Below the pieces are notes generated by a model. It did no database searches and was not told the DNA's origin. It saw only the letters and a program-made list of their open reading frames with translations. Shown piece after piece: positions 36,767 to 49,829 of a DNA stretch of 64,000 bases; positions within the stretch are counted from its first letter, which is position 1; each line of letters starts with the position of its first letter. The stretch is from positions 57,584,156-57,648,155 of the forward strand of contig OX457042.1 of NCBI GenBank assembly GCA_949752735.1, read 5' to 3'. The DNA comes from Lumbricus terrestris (lineage: Eukaryota; Annelida; Clitellata; Crassiclitellata; Lumbricidae). The position numbers and the translations under genes were made by a program.

Positions 36767-37025
36767 GGCAGTAATCTGGATTGATGGAAAGGATCCATTG
36801 ATGACAAATAATTATGCTACGCCAGGCGAATAATTAAGAAGGCGAAAGTAATAATTATTATATAAAACATATTTTAGTAATTGTTTCATCGCCCATCCAA
36901 CTTCTAATTCTACTATAATTATCACAGTTCTGTTATTCATCCAACTTCTACTTCAACTAAAAATATTTTGATCGTCAACTAAAATTATTTTGATCGTTCA
37001 TCCAGCCTCTATTCCTACAGTAACA
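36767..37025. repeat. Fold-back core units in both orientations
   Basis: CTGGATTGATGGAAAGG near 36777 and CATCCAACTTCTAATTC and similar near 36893-37010 face each other around CGCCAGGCGAATAATT. It resembles a decayed fold-back element. Confidence 0.5.
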
Positions 37026-37449
37026 ATTTAGCATCAAACCATGAATTTCTCGCTAGCATGTTAATAATATCCTACTTTACATAAATTTTTCAACCTCTTG
37101 CTATTAATTTCTTTAAACCTGTTCATCGTGTTTTGTCCCCTCCTGCAAACATTTCTGCAGGCGCCCATGTTCATTTGATCTCCGCTGTTTCATCTATTTA
37201 CATTTCACTCAGTGCGATGTGAAGCATAAAACCGATCTTTTGTCAAAGTTTCGCGTCAGTTGTTTTAATTAATATCGGTGAAAGACGAACTAAGCCAAGC
37301 GATAAATTTGATCGTTGACAAAAGAGACCTGCTATAAAACTCGCTCAGGTATATAATACTATGCATGTACTGTGCATAAGCCTATTGCCTAGTGTGTGGA
37401 TTGGCTTACCTGTTGTCAGTGCATAGAAAACCGAACTCAAGTCAGTGAT

Positions 37450-38105
<656 letters not shown>

Positions 38106-38229
38106 ACAGATTGAGAGTCAAACGGTTTGTCTGACCACAGTCCATGGCGCCATAGAAGTCGGATTTACCAATAGGGTTTCGATGGATGGGTTTTGGTGTG
38201 ACCTTGCGCGCGTAATAAATTTATGTAAT

Positions 38230-38540
38230 AATAATAATAAGGGGTCATTGCATAATTACGTAACGCCGAAAATGGCCGTTTTTGACCCACCCACCCACCC
38301 TGTAACGCTTCGTAACGCTTACCTTGACCCACCCACCCACCCTCCCCAGCGTTACTGTTCAGACATTCATGACTATAGCTTAGTTCATACACGAATCAAG
38401 CGATCCGGAGGAACCATTCCATTAGGGGTCATTGCATAATTACGTAACGCTCGAGGGTGGGTGGGTGGGGTAACTGAAAGCGTTACGGAACGTTACGGGG
38501 GTGGGTGGGTGGGTGGAGCTGAACGTTAGGCCTACGTAAC
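38230..38540. repeat. GGGGTCATTGCATAATTACG repeat with GGGTGGGT runs
   Basis: GGGGTCATTGCATAATTACG-TAACGC occurs at 38241 and again at about 38427 in the same orientation, with G-rich or C-rich tetranucleotide runs. The inverse lies at the far end of the palindrome (41460-41485). This looks like ends of a MITE family, but a closed element cannot be defined. Confidence 0.5.
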
Positions 38541-38935
38541 GCCTTGAAAAAAATTATTAATGAATATTAAATTACCATGGAATGACACTTTAGACAAAAT
38601 ATGCATGATGTCATCGATGTTTAAACTTCGTGGGATTGATAACGTAACCGAAGTAGGTCTATATTATCTGAAGAAGATAGGCAGCAGACGCCAGTTACAT
38701 GCCAGGTCAACATTATCTCGGCTTCCGTTTGCGCAAACCGAAAACCGCTGTTCGAATTGTTTGGATCTGGGATAGTTTGACACCAACGGAACAATTAACG
38801 TGTTAGGCCTATTTCTCCTTTGATTCCTGACATCGAAGATTTGAACCATTTTGAAGCTTATTTTGCTTAGTGGACACGAATCTCAAACATTTCAAATTCA
38901 TGCTAAACAGAACTCATCAATATTTCTATTAACAA

Positions 38936-39568
38936 CTAGCTGTACCCGGCCACGCGTTGCTGTGGCTGAAAAGACTGTCCAACCCTCCCTTCCTAGGTTT
39001 CCTCCCCTTACCCCTCCCCTCCCGTTCCCCCTCCCCTTCCTCCCCTCCCCTTCCTTCCCTCGCCTCCCTCCCATCACCTCCCCTCCCTCCGTCCCTACCT
39101 CTCTCCCTCCGTCTCTCCCTCCCTCCCTCCCTGCATCCCTCTCTCCCGTTTCATCCCCTCCCTCCCCTCCGTCCCTCCCCTTTCTCCATCCCTAGAAATA
39201 TGCGTTTTAGAAAGACGCGCGGAAAACGGCCGCAATGGACGATTTTGTAAAGACACACCTTTTAAAACGCGCCCGAAAAATAAAGACACACCTTTTAAAA
39301 CGCGCCCGAAAAATGGGCGGACGCCGCCGGACGGATGCGTCAAAATTCAAACGGATATGGCTGGACTCCATCGACGTATATCGAATGGAATTAAAAGTTG
39401 TGTTTTTTTGGTCGTAAAGATTGCGCTTTTTCCCAATAGGCATTAGCCTATACAAACCCGCTTATGTTCGAATGGAACGTTTTGCGAAAATTTTGAAAAT
39501 AATCGATCTATAACTTTCCGAGATCCTTCTTGTCGAACGGTAACGTTTTACATTTTTATTTATATAGA
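38936..39568 (-). mobile_element. Helitron H2, left arm copy (633 bp)
   Basis: In minus orientation: TCTATATAAATAAAAATG at the start and the hairpin GCCAC...GTGGC, CGGGTACAG, CTAG at the end, between A and T. The interior carries a purine-rich GGGAGGGA tract. It is the mirror copy of 40344-40976. Confidence 0.85.
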
Positions 39569-39893
39569 TTATCGAAGTGTCCAGACTAAGCAAATAATTA
39601 GCTCATCTTAACTTTGATTAATTAGCCTATTAATGAGCAATTTAGTCCGTGAAAACTTTCAGTAGTGTTTAGAATGTTATTCTTAAGGTAGGGCCTAGGC
39701 CTAAAATTTAAGAAAATTGCAGTTCAGGCGTGACGATCATTTATATAAATAAACATCCTGTATATTTTATTGCTTTTAAGCCTAGTCTACTGTCAAATAA
39801 TGTTTCACTTACTATATTATATTCGCTATGAAAATATGAATTATAAATGCGAATTCGCATAGGCCTATAGGTCTGGTAGGCCTAAATCTTAAC

Positions 39894-40022
39894 TGATTTT
39901 TCATTTTCGTAACAATCGTTAAACGATTGTTACGAAAATGAAAAATCAGTTAAGATTTAGGCCTGATTTTTCATTTTCGTAACAATCGTTAAACGATTGT
40001 TACGAAAATGAAAAATCAGTTA
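39894..40022. repeat. Two tandem copies of a perfect 58-bp palindrome at the hairpin centre
   Basis: CTGATTTTTCATTTTCGTAA... and its inverse form a palindrome centred on GTTAAAC. It is present twice, separated by the loop TAAGATTTAGGCC that is also the axis of the large inverted repeat. Confidence 0.9.
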
Positions 40023-40343
40023 AGATTTAGGCCTACCAGACCTATAGGCCTATGCGAATTCGCATTTATAATTCATATTTTCATAGCGAATATAATATAG
40101 TAAGTGAAACATTATTTGACAGTAGACTAGGCTTAAAAGCAATAAAATATACAGGATGTTTATTTATATAAATGATCGTCACGCCTGAACTGCAATTTTC
40201 TTAAATTTTAGGCCTAGGCCCTACCTTAAGAATAACATTCTAAACACTACTGAAAGTTTTCACGGACTAAATTGCTCATTAATAGGCTAATTAATCAAAG
40301 TTAAGATGAGCTAATTATTTGCTTAGTCTGGACACTTCGATAA

Positions 40344-40976
40344 TCTATATAAATAAAAATGTAAAACGTTACCGTTCGACAAGAAGGATCTCGGAAAGTT
40401 ATAGATCGATTATTTTCAAAATTTTCGCAAAACGTTCCATTCGAACATAAGCGGGTTTGTATAGGCTAATGCCTATTGGGAAAAAGCGCAATCTTTACGA
40501 CCAAAAAAACACAACTTTTAATTCCATTCGATATACGTCGATGGAGTCCAGCCATATCCGTTTGAATTTTGACGCATCCGTCCGGCGGCGTCCGCCCATT
40601 TTTCGGGCGCGTTTTAAAAGGTGTGTCTTTATTTTTCGGGCGCGTTTTAAAAGGTGTGTCTTTACAAAATCGTCCATTGCGGCCGTTTTCCGCGCGTCTT
40701 TCTAAAACGCATATTTCTAGGGATGGAGAAAGGGGAGGGACGGAGGGGAGGGAGGGGATGAAACGGGAGAGAGGGATGCAGGGAGGGAGGGAGGGAGAGA
40801 CGGAGGGAGAGAGGTAGGGACGGAGGGAGGGGAGGTGATGGGAGGGAGGCGAGGGAAGGAAGGGGAGGGGAGGAAGGGGAGGGGGAACGGGAGGGGAGGG
40901 GTAAGGGGAGGAAACCTAGGAAGGGAGGGTTGGACAGTCTTTTCAGCCACAGCAACGCGTGGCCGGGTACAGCTAG
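40344..40976 (+). mobile_element. Helitron H2, right arm copy (633 bp)
   Basis: 5' A|TCTATATAAATAAAAATG and 3' GCCACAGCAACGCGTGGC hairpin then CTAG|T. Related to H3 (52212-52973). No Rep/helicase ORF. Confidence 0.86.
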
Positions 40977-41554
40977 TTGTTAATAGAAATATTGATGAGT
41001 TCTGTTGAGCATGAATTTGAAATGTTTGAGATTCGTGTCCACTAAGCAAAATAAGCTTCAAAATGGTTCAAATCTTCGATGTCAGGAATCAAAGGAGAAA
41101 TAGGCCTAACACGTTAATTGTTCCGTTGGTGTCAAACTATCCCAGATCCAAACAATTCGAACAGCGGTTTTCGGTTTGCGCAAACGGAAGCCGAGATAAT
41201 GTTGACCTGGCATGTAACTGGCGTCTGCTGCCTATCTTCTTCAGATAATATAGACCTAATTCGGTTACGTTATCAATCCCACGAAGTTTAAACATCGATG
41301 ACATCATGCATATTTTGTCTAAAGTGTCATTCCATGGTAATTTAATATTCATTAATATTTTTTTTCAAGGCGTTACGTAACGTTCAGCTCCACCCACCCA
41401 CCCACCCCCGTAACGTTCCGTAACGCTTTCAGTTACCCCACCCACCCACCCTCGAGCGTTACGTAATTATGCAATGACCCCTAATGGAATGGTTCCTCCG
41501 GATCGCTTGATTCGTGTATGAACTAAGCTATAGTCATGAATGTCTGAACAGTAA

Positions 41555-42255
41555 TTCGTTTGTCATAAATAATTTATGATGAGTTCATCGTGATGTCCCG
41601 CATATTATTTTATTATCCTTCAAATCGAAGATCAGCGAGGCGAGTCTAAGTGCTGAATAAGCTAAAGGTGAATGAGTCCACTGACATAAAATCTGCTGCA
41701 CAACTACCATAATTATTGTAACGCACTGCTGATCTCCTGAACTATTAAACCGTTAAATTTACTGGATCACCGAGCACATTAAAAACTAATTGGTCTCATT
41801 AGACTTCGTACCATTAAGTTTATAGATCGGATTCTAAGCGATGAGCAGAACATGCGTACACGATGCATGCGACTCTGTGAAGGCTACCTCTGCAGGCTCA
41901 ATGACGCCGCAAATTTCAATAATATAAATTGTTCTTCGTATACAGCCATTTCAGTAGACCTAAACTATACGGCTTAGCTACAGAATGAAGTAGTAGGCCT
42001 ATATGAACAGAAGCACACATTGTTGTCATTCAGAAGAAGAGTCGCGCTTCGACTATAATTGTTTTACAGATTCAGCGACGTTAGGTGTCACTATGTAATG
42101 CATCATGATACAGATCAAGCGATTAGCAGTCACTGTAGCCAAACCCTTAATAAACTGTATGGCTACAGTTTCTCCGTTACCCGCCTCACAGCGACGTTGC
42201 CAAGTTTCGCCATTATTTATACCCGTGACTCCTAGCTGCAATTGGCTTATGCATT
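41555..42255. other. Intergenic, nothing recognised
   Basis: No coding region or bounded repeat was seen. Confidence 0.45.
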
Positions 42256-42430
42256 ACGATTTTAATAATAATTTTCGTTTATTCGGCAATGCGGTTGACA
42301 TACCTCAAATGGCTACAGTGTGCAATTATGCAGTTGAAATAATTTACAAGAACTCAGGTCACAGAATACAATCTTAACTACTAACAGAACAGACAGCCTG
42401 CAATAATCGGCGCTAATAGCACGTCCGCCC
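42256..42430 (-). mobile_element. SINE fragment (minus)
   Basis: On minus: CAGGCTGTCTGTTCTGTTAG near the 5' side and GTCAACCGCATTGCCGAATA with an AATTATTATT tail, as in the SINE at 61708-61945. Confidence 0.55.
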
Positions 42431-42659
42431 TGTACTGCCGTGCTTAGCAAAAAGACCGTTTACTATTATAACGTATCCATAATTTATTTTTTAAAAGAAA
42501 TAAATTATGTCATTCTATAGAGGACACGTAGGGTTATTTTGTCATACCAATTAATTTGACTTTTGATGACCGGAAGTGCTAAAGAAATTAAAATGTGGGA
42601 AAAACTTGGGGTTTTTACAACGCATATCGATAGGGCCTATTTCTGTGTAAACTTTGTCA

Positions 42660-43440
42660 GCTTCTAATGAACTTGTATACATGTATGTATGCATACATGC
42701 ATGCATACATGTATGCATACATACATACATATATGCATATATGCATACATGCATACATACATGCATACAAATATACATACATACATAATTACATAATTAT
42801 ATGCACGCACGCATGCTTTCGTACATTGATTCATATACATGTATGCATATATAATTACAAACATACATACATACATATACACACATACATGCATACATAT
42901 ATACATACATACATATATACATATATGCATACATGCATAGTTGCATACATGCATACATACATGCATACAAATATACATACATACATAATTACATAATTAC
43001 ATTATATGCACGCACGCATGCTTTCGTACATACATTCATATAAACATATATATTTACAAACATACATACATACATACATACATACACACATACATACATA
43101 CACACATACATGCGTACATACATACATACAAATATACATACATACATAATTACATAATTACATTATATGCACGCACGCATGCTTTCGTACATACATTCAT
43201 ATAAACATATATATTTACAAACATACATACATACATACATACATACACACATACATACATACACACATACATGCGTACATACATACATACAAATATACAT
43301 ACATACATAATTACATAATTACATTATATGCACGCACGCATGCTTTCGTACATACATTCATATAAACATATATATTTACAAACATACATACATACACACA
43401 TGCATACATACATACATACACACATGCATACATACATACC
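42660..43440. repeat. ACAT-type satellite with 161-bp higher-order unit
   Basis: After a mixed ACAT/GCAT stretch, a unit beginning near AAATATACATACATACATAA and including ATGCACGCACGCATGCTTTC repeats with a period of about 161 bp (near 42969, 43130 and 43291). A related array is at 45600-46100, and both are preceded by the same unique sequence (AACTTTGTCAGC). Confidence 0.85.
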
Positions 43441-43653
43441 TAACTGACTTTTTCACATTTCGAGTTAGGACCATATTTGGCACTGCAAGCTTATACCTTG
43501 GTACAAAGTAAGAAAGCGTTTATACATAATTATGTCCATCTCCCGACTCATCTCTACAACCCTGTCCAGAGCCTCTTGTAATGCCAGTCTTCACAGAAAC
43601 TGTTCTTTCGGGATGGTCATTATTAGGTCTACGAGAACAACGAACGAATCAAT

Positions 43654-44421
43654 GGCGCCGTCACACAACGGCGAAGACAGAACGGCGCAATTCAAAGTGG
43701 CACGACAAAACGACTCGGACAAAACGGCGCAGACAGAACGGCGTAATTCAAAGCACCACGACAAAATGGCGCAGACAATACGGCGCAGTACAAAGGTTAT
43801 GATACCCGTCTAGTTATTGTTTGCTTATTCAAGAGCAAGATCAATACGAATTGAAAATTATGAGATATCGTTCCGGATTCCGGCAACTAGGGGCATGTTC
43901 AAGTCAGAATACATGTCGGCCTATGTGTTTAAAATAGAAGTCGGATTGATACGAAGTCATTTTTCCTAGGATGCTGAATTGATGGCAAAATTTTCGCCTA
44001 AATTGGAGCTGATAAATATGTTCTTGCTTAAATGGGAGCAGGATTTATGAAAATAGTCTTGCTGAAAAGTAACCTGGATTTATGAAAATAGTCTTGTTGA
44101 AAAGGAACCTGGATTTATGAAAATAGTCTTGCAAACTTTGGAGCCGCATTGATGAAAATGTTCTTGCTTTAATTTGAACTGGATTGATGAGAAATAATTG
44201 TTATTTAAATGGAAGTTTGACTGATAGTATAATTATGTATTTTAGTATATATTTTTTCCTGCTTATACCATTAAACTACTAAAAACTATTGTTTTTAGTT
44301 CAGTTTTACACCGTTTAGTCTGCGCCGTTTTATAGCCTACTGCGCCGCTTTGTTGCCGCGACGTTTTGTCTGCTCCATTATGTATGCGCCGTTTTGCCCT
44401 GCACCGTTTTGACTGCGCACC
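43654..44421. mobile_element. Fold-back element FB-b (GACAGAACGGCGC outer repeats)
   Basis: GGCGCCG...GCGCACC ends with an 8-bp duplication GAATCAAT (43646-43653 and 44422-44429). Outer units are close to those of FB-a, and the core units (43930-44230) are near GGATTTATGAAAATAGTCTT. 768 bp, non-coding. Confidence 0.8.
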
Positions 44422-44554
44422 GAATCAATATAAGAGATGCAACATACAGGTGCTTGTTATGTCATAAACCATAAGTTTAGTTCATTGAGGGGTCATAATA
44501 TAAATCCTAGTCCATTCCGGTGCCCTGCAATGTTCTAAAAAAATACCGTAGGCC

Positions 44555-46695
44555 CAGTGCCGGCGCTAGCACCCCCGTACACCCCGGCCGGGGGCCCCGT
44601 GTTTGAAAGGGGCCCCAAATTTAGCTGGTTATTATGCCTATTTGTGACTGTACAGATCCGGTCTGGCGCATGCAACTAATCATATGGCACTGCCATAGCA
44701 GACCTAGTTCTAATGCAAATATCATACTGATTTTGGGCGTAAGTATAAAGCCATTTCAACTAACTCAGGCAATTTCGTCCACTTTCTCAAACACAACGTT
44801 TATAAATTGTAACATAGTCTAATTGCTAATTGGATGAGGCCTCAAAATAAAACCTGCGTGAGGCCCAAACATTAAAGCATGTGTATGGTCCCAGATGTCC
44901 TTGGTATGTGTCTGATCTCAAGTTTGCAATGGGCTTCAAAATTAATGTAGTTGGTAATTATACCTTTCATGATTGCCCATTCCTGAAACCACGCCCAGAA
45001 TTATGTTTTAACGCAAAACATACAAAGTAAATAAACAATTTGTTGCTGGGACGACTCCTTGTATCCCCAATATTTCAGAAATATTTCACCTACTGCTCAT
45101 CAATAATGATCAATTTTTTTAACCCTCGGGCTACCAAGGGGAGGATGGTTGTCAACCCCCCTAAGGTTTTTTCCAAATAATTCTTGTTTCGTTTCGAATA
45201 AAATTTTGACATTTTAGGTAGCTGTGGAGGGTTCTTTTGCACACATTGCGAGGTACAATTTTTCATGATACTCCATACCCTTCAAAAGTTATGCCCGATA
45301 TACCCGAGGTACCAGGTGGGGGTGGATACCCCCTTAGATTATCAGCTATATCTTATCCGTCATTTAACATTAAGGGACACAAATTATACCATTCTATAGA
45401 GGGAATGCGGGGCTACATTTTGTTGCTAATTGAGTTGTTTCCTGGCAACCGAAAGTGCTCAAAGTAAAATAAAAATATATATAAATAGGTTTTATTTTCG
45501 TAAAAATTTCATGTTTTTACTGAAGTGCTAAAAAAAATGTGTGAAAAACTTGGGTTTTTTACAACGCATATCGATATTTCTGTGTAAACTTTGTCAGCAT
45601 CTAATGAACTTGTATACATGTATGTATGCATACATGCATGCATACATACATGCATACATGTATGCATACATACATACATATATGCATATATGCATACATG
45701 CATACATACATGCATACAAATATACATACATACATAATTACATAATTATATGCACGCACGCATGCTTTCGTACATTGATTCATATACATGTATGCATATA
45801 TAATTACAAACATACATACATACATATACACACACACACATACATGCATACATATATACATACATACATATATACATATATGCATGCATGCATAGTTGCA
45901 TACATGCATACATACATGCATACAAATATACATACATACATAATTACATAATTACATTATATGCACGCACGCATGCTTTCGTACATACATTCATATAAAC
46001 ATATATATTTACAAACATACATACATACATACATACATACACACATACATACATACACACATACATGCGTACATACATACATACATATATACATACATAA
46101 TTGTTAACACACATGTTGAAAACACACATAATCTAATATTCTGTTCATGCATACGTACACGTTTGTGGAATCAAAGGGTCCCCAGGTAAAAATTGTAAAA
46201 TTTCGAGGTATATTCATTATATTTTTACACCTAAATATACCATTTTGTGCAGAAATGAATGCTCTATCCAATGGTGTATTGCAAGTTATGATATCTCAAA
46301 CCAAACCCAAAATCCAGGGGGTGGTAACCACCCACTTGGTAATCCATGTTACAAAAAAGCTTGGTAGCCTGATGGTTAAGATGACAGCGTATGAACGCTA
46401 CCATCACAGTTGGCAAATCGGACAAATTTAAACAATGGAGAGGGGCCACTCTGAAGTCCTAAACTGTGACTAACAGCTTTGAAAATGAGCAATGTGTTTA
46501 AAGATGACAGCGTAAAATTCTACCATTACAGCATGGAAATTCCAAAAGAATTAACAATATTAGGAGGGGGCATTTATTGAAGTCTTACACCATGTCTTTG
46601 AGCACTTATATTATGAGAAAATTTGCTGAGATGGCAGCTCAAGGAATGGGGGCCTCAAGTTTTGGGGGGCCTCAGGTACCCTAGCGCCGGCACTG
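44555..46695. mobile_element. hAT-like TIR element, 2.1 kb
   Basis: The ends CAGTGCCGGCGCTAG and CTAGCGCCGGCACTG form a 15-bp perfect TIR of hAT type. No matching 8-bp TSD was found. The interior holds the 45600-46100 ACAT satellite and no transposase. Confidence 0.65.
45600..46110. repeat. ACAT-type satellite, second array
   Basis: The same composite ACAT/GCAT pattern and the ATGCACGCACGCATGCTTTC motif as the array at 42660-43440, preceded by the same AACTTTGTCAGCATCTAATG-like lead-in. About 3 kb separates the two arrays. Confidence 0.88.
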
Positions 46696-46860
46696 TTGTG
46701 TTTTATGTCGTTAGGCAGACAGGATGGCGTAACCTTTAAGCGGATTGCATAATGGAAAAGGAGGCGAATACGTTATTCGCATGCTGCAAAAAATACCTTC
46801 AATATTTTCATTAATGTAGAGTTACCATCTACTCAGAAACATGTACAAGTTAGGAAAGTC

Positions 46861-48552
46861 GGGTAATCAATCATTTAAGCGGACTAAATAATTGAGCTTA
46901 TTCGTCAATAAGCTTACACGTGATTTAGCGTTGATAGCACACAAGTCAGATTAGGCCAAGGGAAAAGAATTTCTTGCAAATAGTTGTCGGATTGATGAGA
47001 ATCATTTTTTAATTCAATGTTATTCATGAAAGCATCAAAGGTGATATTAGAGCTGGATTGATGAAAAAAGTTGTTATTTAAATAGAAGTTGGATTGATTA
47101 ATAAAAGTTACTGGGGGTTGAAATAGAAGCTGGATTTATTAACCCTTATAGGGTCACGATTTTTCTCAACCGATTTTGGTCACCTGGGGGTAAAAAAAAT
47201 ACCCCCACTGTGATTCGCAAGATTCCTGTGATAAACTCCGATTTTCAAGTATAAAACTAAAAGAAGTCATTTATGGAAGGTTCGCGGAATGCACTGGAAC
47301 CAAATTAACATATGCAGCACTGCAAGAAAATCAAAATGGCGGACAAAATGACGGCCATAATCTTAAATGGCTATAAGTGAAGTTATGTATGCAATGGAAA
47401 CATGATTTCAGAGTCTAAATCAACATTTTTGAGGTCCAGGAATGCAATGGAACCATTGGCACATATGTGGCACTGCACGAAAATCAAAATGGCGGACAAA
47501 ATGGCGGTCAGAATACTAAAATGGCTATTAATGAAGTCATATGTGCAACGGAAACATGATTTCAGGGTCTACATCAGCATTTTCGAGGCCAAGGAAAGCG
47601 ATGGAACCAATTTCACTTATATGGCACTGCAAGGAAACCAGAATTGAGATAAAATGGCGTCCAGGTTCTTGAATTGGCTATCATGCAGTAAAGTTCTGTA
47701 TGTAATGAATATATGATTTAATAATTTCTTGGTCAAATAATTTCATGAAAGCCACATTCTATAGAATTGAGCCTATTATGCAATGAAATTATCATATCTA
47801 GTCGACATTTTTAGTATAGCCTATGATTTACACTGCAGTTTAACTATTGCCGGCATTATATATGTGCCATATTCATACTTCAATGTTTCATAACTTGATC
47901 TATCAATAGTTTCAATGCTTCATGACTTGACAGATAAAGGGCAAACAGTCTATTCAGGCCTTGTTGCTGTCAATGCAATTGCGTTCAAGTGTATATGGCA
48001 AGATCGCACTTCGACGGCAGTAGGGCTTGATGCTACACTTGTTAACTTCGCGTGATTTGCTGTAGACAATTTCATTTATACATCCTAATTTTATGAAACC
48101 AAAAGGATTTCTTCTATAATGTCCAGATACTGATAAGAAGACATTGTAACAGCAAGACACTCATGTGTAAAGCTTGCATAATTCTATGTTTAAACATGCC
48201 TGAGTAAAATAGCTAGGACGTGGTACATTTTCGTACTTTATAGCTTATTTAGGTGCATGAATAAATAATGAAACTGGGTGCATTCTGTGCAGGAAACATA
48301 TTTAGGAAAAGTCATAGAAGCGATTTCTTCAATTATTTTCAGGGATAAAAATTTCCGTGAAAAACCGAGCTGGGGGTATTTTTTACCCCCCGGTGACCCT
48401 ATAAGGGTTAAATGATTTCTTGCCTAAATGGTTGATCGATTTATAAATATGAATGATTCATGCCAAACTATAGAAGCCGGATTGAGGAAAATAATTATGC
48501 TACGCCGGACCAGAAATTAGTAGAATTTATTCCGATAAAACGATAGATTACC
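46861..48552. mobile_element. Fold-back element FB-g carrying a TTAA element
   Basis: GGGTAATCAATC...CGATAGATTACC ends with flanks GGAAAGTCG (46852-46860) and AGAAAGTCG (48553-48561), an 8/9 match. The copy A site (about 1225-1233) has one GGGAAAGTCG, so it is unoccupied. The core units (GAGCTGGATTGATGAAAA) are split by the 1.27-kb TTAA element at 47143-48407. Confidence 0.8.
47143..48407. mobile_element. TTAA-type (piggyBac-like) element, 1.27 kb
   Basis: CCCTTATAGGGTCAC and GTGACCCTATAAGGG termini are flanked by TTAA (47139-47142 and 48408-48411). Within it three repeats of about 152 bp (47274-47700) share CAAAATGGCGGACAAAATG and TGGAACC motifs. There is no transposase. Confidence 0.82.
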
Positions 48553-48674
48553 AGAAAGTCGTGCTAAGGACACATGCACAATGTGGTCGTTATGCAGAAA
48601 CTTTTTGAACAGAATTTCGGGCCAATTTTGTCATGGAAACATTCACCATCGATAAAGTCATCTATTATAACGAA

Positions 48675-49829
48675 CTAGCTGGGGTACCCGGCGTTGCCCG
48701 GTAATTTTAGGATTTGCCCCGTTCCCATCTCCCTCTCTCCCTACCTCCCTCTCTCCCTCGCTCCCTGCGTACGACACGGTCGGATATTACGGATCGAGTG
48801 CTATTAGATCGGTCTTCGGCGAAAAATGAGGTTAAGAAGTACTGCAACTCGATTGGCGAAAACAAATAGCTCGTTAAATAATAAATACTGATAGACACGA
48901 TGCGGTAGGATATTAATGACCGGTATCTATTAAATCGCGCGCTTTAAGATCGGCGAGGTCAAGAAATGATGACGTCAGAAATCTGAGTTCGCTCAAAATG
49001 GCCGCGTTAAAAGATTTGCGCTTTAAATGCGGTTCGAAATTTAAAATGTTAAAAACTGGAGAAAGGACTGGTGAGATTTTTGGAATCGCGAACCCCCTAA
49101 AACCTGGCGAGGATAGACCCCGACCACCCTGCAAAGGATTGGGGTCGATTGCTTCAAAACTTTGGCCGTCTTCATCTAAAACCACGAAGAGGGCCTTACT
49201 AAAACATTTATTATAAGACTAGATATGGGACCCGGCGTTGCACTGGAAATATAGGGTTTTCACTTTTCAACACTACTCCTCTGGGGTAGCCAGCGTTGAC
49301 CGCTAAATGTGGGGCTTTTGGCAACCCTCCACCCCACCCCGCTTCCCCAAAAAGCCAAACATGACCCGCCCCGGAAGGTCGGGTGTGTGTGTGCTGACTG
49401 TGGCATAATACATTTATTGCAGGCTGTCTGTTCTGTTAGTATAACTGTTAATATTTCTGTGAACTGCGTTCTTGTGAATATTATTGTTTGTACTGCATAA
49501 CTGCACATTGTAACCGGTTTCGGTTTGTCAACCGGATTGTTATGGAAATTATTATTGGGCGGGAATGACGTCATGCGGGCTGTCGACTCCTTACTTAGGC
49601 GGCAAATTTCTAATTAAATCTGATTAAAACGCTAATATCTCGGGTTTTAAAGTGAATTGAGAGCCGAAAATAGTCGCGTTGACCTTAAAGTTTGGGTAAG
49701 AAACAATTGCAAAAATGTTGGTAAACCGACAGTGTCATTTCCGAGCCTTCTCTGGGACGAAGAGACAAGATACATCCGGACATACGAATATACAAACGGA
49801 GGGACAGACTTTGAGAAATATATTTAAGA
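48675..49829 (-). mobile_element. Helitron H4 (1155 bp), probably composite
   Basis: On minus it starts TCTTAAATATATTTCTC after A and ends CCGGGCAACGCCGGG-TACCCCAG-CTAG before T. The copy A site (1363/1364, AACGAA|TTAACAGAG) is the exact empty site. An internal second 3' end (CGCCGGGTCCCATAT-CTAG, about 49217) shows nesting or end acquisition. Its 49217-49600 part matches H5. Confidence 0.84.

Larger units (their letters stand above)
38352..41554. repeat. 3.2-kb near-perfect inverted repeat (hairpin)
   Basis: Two arms of about 1.6 kb, 38352-39949 and 39963-41554, mirror around position 39956 with a loop of about 13 nt. Only a handful of differences were noticed (for example codons giving HAKQ against HAQQ, and VTEV against VTEL). 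Each arm contains the same Helitron. Mirror-image open frames are by-products. Confidence 0.93.

Noticed and set aside
38851..41061. Mirror pairs of Pro/Ser-rich and other frames in the 3.2-kb hairpin
   Set aside because: They are the purine-rich tract of the Helitron and flank, read identically in both arms; no domain.
42660..46110. CRISPR-like array
   Set aside because: Periodic units have no unique spacers and the sequence is a eukaryotic satellite.
44555..46695. Proven hAT insertion with target duplication
   Set aside because: The 15-bp TIR is clear but the flanking eight bases (CGTAGGCC and TTGTGTTT) do not match, so only a TIR element is claimed.
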